From Absidia repens (taxonomy: Eukaryota > Mucoromycota > Mucoromycetes > Mucorales > Cunninghamellaceae), in NCBI GenBank assembly GCA_002105175.1, contig MCGE01000028.1, positions 310,001 through 374,000 on the forward strand: a stretch of 64,000 nucleotides of DNA, given 5' to 3'. This document shows positions 63,513 through 64,000 of this stretch, piece after piece (position 1 is the first letter of the stretch; each line of letters opens with the position of its first letter). The position numbers and the translations under genes were made by a program. The notes beneath the pieces are model-generated. The model did not search any database and was not told the origin of the DNA. It saw nothing but the letters and a program-made list of their open reading frames with translations.

Positions 63513-64000
63513 GATTTTTTTTTTTCAATGGAGAAAAGGCAAACAGCAAAAAAAAAAGTGAGTCCACTTTTATAGAGAACACACGACAAACCGAACTGAT
63601 CCGAGGATCTCCGAATAATGCATGTTTTTGCTTGTTGGGGGCGCATGGGAAAAAGAATAGTTGTATTATTCTCATTATTATTGGGTCCATTGATAGGGGA
63701 CCCTGGACGGCCTTGGTTAAATGAAATGATGGTTAAATGGAAGAACGTCATACAACTGGCTAATGGATCACCATTCAACTCCCGTTGATCCAGAAAAAAA
63801 AAAAAAAAGAATTAAAAAGAAAAATTTGTTACACAAAGAGTCATCGTGACTTGGACGAACTTTTCACATACCCGAAAATTCGCGTAAGTACACACAGTGT
63901 ATCGGGCGATACTCGGGGCACTCCCATTTTACAGTAACAAATATAACTCAATCGTCAAAACGAAGTAAACACATGAGAGACTAATAGCAAAAAAAAAAGA
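63513..64000. promoter_or_regulatory. THI5 promoter region
   Basis: The coding strand has TATAAAAG at 63574-63567. Further upstream is GATCCGAGGATC (63598-63609), a perfect inverted repeat around GA, and a GTATCG-GG-CGATAC inverted repeat at 63899-63912. Either could be a regulator site, but none is a known thiamine element that I can confirm. No other gene starts before the window end. Confidence 0.5.

Noticed and set aside
63513..64000. TPP riboswitch in the THI5 leader
   Set aside because: The CTGAGA and GATCTGGATAA core segments were not found on the coding strand of the leader or introns in the window.

Overview
The window is eukaryotic nuclear DNA, almost certainly from an early-diverging filamentous fungus (Mucoromycota, probably Mucorales). 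The reasons are the many short introns (about 45-160 nt, GT..AG, with T- or A-rich interiors), AT-rich spacers with very long A/T homopolymers, AreA/Pap1/Snf1/Kin1-type fungal regulators, a THI5-type thiamine enzyme, and a methionine synthase reductase, which points to B12-dependent methionine synthesis. The species cannot be named from sequence alone. No rRNA, tRNA, CRISPR array or prokaryotic operon is visible. All exon structures below were worked out by eye from splice signals, reading frame and family resemblance.

Layout, left to right: the 3' part of methionine synthase reductase (+, 1-991); a Kin1/MARK-type kinase (-) head to head with a class V PLP aminotransferase-like gene (+) that carries an apparent 1-base deletion; an unrecognised eight-exon gene (-); an AreA/NIT2-type GATA factor (-); an F-box/WD-like protein with 67 consecutive glutamines (+) converging on a Fus3/Kss1-type MAP kinase (-). 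A repeat-rich stretch follows (21.1-24.3 kb), then a 72-residue zinc-ribbon gene and a small coiled-coil gene (both -), a single-pass membrane protein (+), Sec61 alpha (-), a Pap1/Yap1-like bZIP factor (-) and a LEA-2-like membrane protein (-).

The stretch from about 32.7 to 43.7 kb is gene-poor: it holds five of the nine copies of an undescribed dispersed repeat, a possible degenerate gene and one small gene. It is flanked by a universal stress protein gene (+). Then come a TMF1/Sgm1 golgin (+), a YANK/STK32-type kinase (+), a Tc1/mariner relic, a Ulp1-type SUMO protease gene with an apparent frameshift (+), SNF1/AMPK alpha (-), CPSF30/Yth1 (-), a FAD-dependent oxidoreductase (+) and THI5/NMT1 (-).

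The genes act in general cell biology: nutrient and stress signalling (Snf1, AreA, Pap1-like, MAPK, Kin1, YANK), secretion (Sec61, golgin), mRNA 3' processing (CPSF30), SUMO processing, and one-carbon and thiamine metabolism. They do not form a pathway cluster. The most unusual non-genic features are the nine-copy repeat family with a conserved right end and AATAAA-containing modules, a GTCGY array with 21-22 bp spacing about 220-330 bp upstream of the bZIP gene, and two independent single-G deletions in otherwise intact genes.
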